This document shows positions 60,143 to 64,000 of a DNA stretch of 64,000 nucleotides, one piece after another; within the stretch, counting starts at the first letter, position 1; each line of letters opens with the position of its first letter. Origin of the DNA: Sphingomonas sp. (GTDB taxonomy: Bacteria > Pseudomonadota > Alphaproteobacteria > Sphingomonadales > Sphingomonadaceae); contig NZ_JAPKNM010000056.1 of the NCBI RefSeq assembly GCF_026460985.1, positions 1 through 64,000 on the forward strand, written 5' to 3'. The position numbers and the translations under genes were made by a program. The notes under the pieces were generated by a model. It was given only the letters and a program-made list of their open reading frames with translations. It had not been told where the DNA came from and did no database searches.

Positions 60143-60832
60143 ATGCTCACGCGCAAGCAGCACGAGCTCATCTGCTTCATTGCCGATCGTTTGGCCGAGA
60201 CCGGCGTTTCGCCGTCGTTCGAGGAAATGAAGGAGGCGCTCGACCTCAAGTCCAAGTCGGGCGTGCACCGGCTGATCAGCGCGCTCGAGGAACGCGAGTT
60301 CATCCGCCGCCTGCCCAATCGGGCCCGCGCGCTCGAAGTGCTCCGCATGCCCGAGCGCGGCGATGCGAAGAAGGGTGTAGTCAAGCCTCGCGCGATGGAC
60401 CAGTCAACTTCGTCAACTTCGCCAGGACAAGCGCTTCCGAGTCCCGCCAACGACGTGGTCGAGATCCCCCTGCACGGTCGCATCGCCGCCGGTACCCCGA
60501 TCGAGGCGCTCGAAGGCGCGACCATGCTCCCCGTCCCCGCCGCCCTGCTCGGCTCGGGCGAGCATTATGCGCTCGAAGTCGCGGGCGATTCGATGGTCGA
60601 GGCAGGCATCCTCGACGGCGACTATGCACTGATCCGCCGCACCGAAATCGCACGCGATGGCGAGATCATCGTCGCATTGATCGACGACGCCGAGGCGACG
60701 CTCAAATATTTCCGCAAGGAAGGCGCGATGATCCGGCTCGATCCGGCCAATCGCGACTACAGCGCCCAGCGCTACCGCCCCGATCAGGTGCGCGTGCAGG
60801 GCAAGCTGGCGGGGCTGCTGCGGCGGTATTGA
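60143..60832 (+). CDS. lexA: SOS-response repressor LexA
   Basis: A 229-residue repressor-protease. AGGAGG at 60131-60136 precedes the ATG. The N-terminal winged helix (1-65) has [20 protein letters not shown] and [20 protein letters not shown]. The self-cleavage Ala-Gly bond is in [11 protein letters not shown] (about 115-116). The peptidase domain has the catalytic Ser in [11 protein letters not shown] and Lys in [12 protein letters not shown] linker of about 20 Ser/Thr/Pro residues ([14 protein letters not shown]) divides the domains. Its promoter carries the SOS box it recognises. Confidence 0.97.
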   Translation: MLTRKQHELICFIADRLAETGVSPSFEEMKEALDLKSKSGVHRLISALEEREFIRRLPNRARALEVLRMPERGDAKKGVVKPRAMDQSTSSTSPGQALPSPANDVVEIPLHGRIAAGTPIEALEGATMLPVPAALLGSGEHYALEVAGDSMVEAGILDGDYALIRRTEIARDGEIIVALIDDAEATLKYFRKEGAMIRLDPANRDYSAQRYRPDQVRVQGKLAGLLRRY

Positions 60833-61282
60833 GCGGCGGACACCAGACAAGCTGACTGTCGGTCGGCTATACCTTAGCCCCGGGGCCTTCTTGTCCTTGC
60901 AATGTAGGATTTGGTCTGGTTGCATCAGGTGGTCGGCCTTGCCGACCGCTCTTTGATATTGCCGGTAGCACACAAGCGATAATCGCGTTCGCCTTACCTT
61001 CCGTACTTCAGACGATCTGGAGACAGGACGTCCGCTTATGGTGGAGAACGAACTTCCCAAAATCCGTCATGCTGAACTTGTTTCAGCATCCACCGGGCCA
61101 TGAGCGACGGAGCCGCCTGTGGAGACATGGATCCTGAAACAAGTTCAGGGTGACGATGGTGAGGCGAGAGACCGTCCTTTTCAGATCGTAAGCAGCCATG
61201 CTCGCGCAGACGTTGCCTCATCGGCAGCGCTCCGACCGACGCGGCGATCGACCCAGGCGGGAGGACCGCCTTGGCTATCGGC
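60833..61282. repeat. Convergent 450-bp gap with a hairpin and a paired inverted repeat
   Basis: Between lexA and the 3' end of comEC. GGTCGGC-CTT-GCCGACC (60931-60947) is a perfect 7-bp hairpin followed by GCTCTTT, a possible lexA-side terminator. Further on, arms of 28 bases at 61065-61092 and 61128-61155 (cores CTGAACTTG and CAAGTTCAG) form a REP-like inverted repeat. No protein-coding gene or tRNA is evident. Confidence 0.7.

Positions 61283-64000
<2,718 letters not shown>

Noticed and set aside
60833-61060. 6S RNA or tRNA in the gap after lexA
   Set aside because: No cloverleaf, no long interrupted helix with central bubble, and only one short hairpin could be found by eye.

Overview
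The window is high-GC chromosomal DNA from an alphaproteobacterium, most likely a sphingomonad (Sphingomonas, Sphingobium or a close relative). The evidence is: large TonB-dependent receptors whose mature N-termini carry D-E-I-[VI]-V-T; an RcdA/DUF1465 gene; a single-cysteine DksA; an SOS box of the form GTTC-N7-GTTC before lexA; a LigJ-type 4-oxalomesaconate hydratase; and many GC-rich palindromic repeats between genes. I see no rRNA, tRNA, CRISPR array, insertion sequence or prophage gene. The window opens inside an MFS transporter gene and closes inside gltX.

Region 1 (1-6.3 kb) is a minus-strand catabolic operon: a decarboxylase-like protein, LigJ, a LigI-type amidohydrolase and an MFS uptake protein. 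It is divergent from a LysR-family regulator that carries two helix-turn-helix domains in tandem. A cytochrome c'/cytochrome b561 pair follows. Region 2 (6.5-19.5 kb) is scavenging and metabolism: two TonB-dependent receptors, a secreted type B carboxylesterase, an MFS exporter, a Tat-exported TolB-like beta-propeller and an orphan ThDP enzyme. Region 3 (19.5-34.8 kb) has pcm, a complete RND tripartite efflux operon, three very small genes, a secreted GH31 alpha-glycosidase with a PA14-like insert, a gamma-carbonic anhydrase, a nitronate monooxygenase-like protein, rcdA-like, two facing DUF465 genes, a PilZ protein and dksA.

Region 4 (34.8-49.7 kb) starts with a serine-rich PEP-CTERM protein and a host-attachment-family protein. 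It continues with housekeeping genes (serS, surE, an NlpD-like LytM lipoprotein, rimO, an M17 aminopeptidase, tpiA), small membrane proteins, an unrecognised secreted protein, a zinc-peptidase-like protein, a membrane GGDEF-EAL protein and a DHA2 MFS pump. Region 5 (49.7-64 kb) runs mainly on the plus strand: ppiD-like, trpE, trpG, trpD, trpC, moaC, a multi-PilZ protein, moeA, lexA, then comEC (minus) and gltX. Small secreted-protein genes are interspersed among the trp genes.

A pattern runs through the whole window. Of twelve convergent gene junctions, six overlap or nearly touch, and each of the six real gaps holds an inverted repeat. In three co-directional junctions (before the ThDP gene, surE and moaC) the palindrome arm contains the likely Shine-Dalgarno sequence of the next gene. 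I do not see one large unknown system. The best candidates for new biology are the two-HTH LysR regulator with its catabolic operon, the palindrome-embedded ribosome binding sites, the small-gene trio at 26.7-27.6 kb, the serine-rich PEP-CTERM protein and the multi-PilZ protein.
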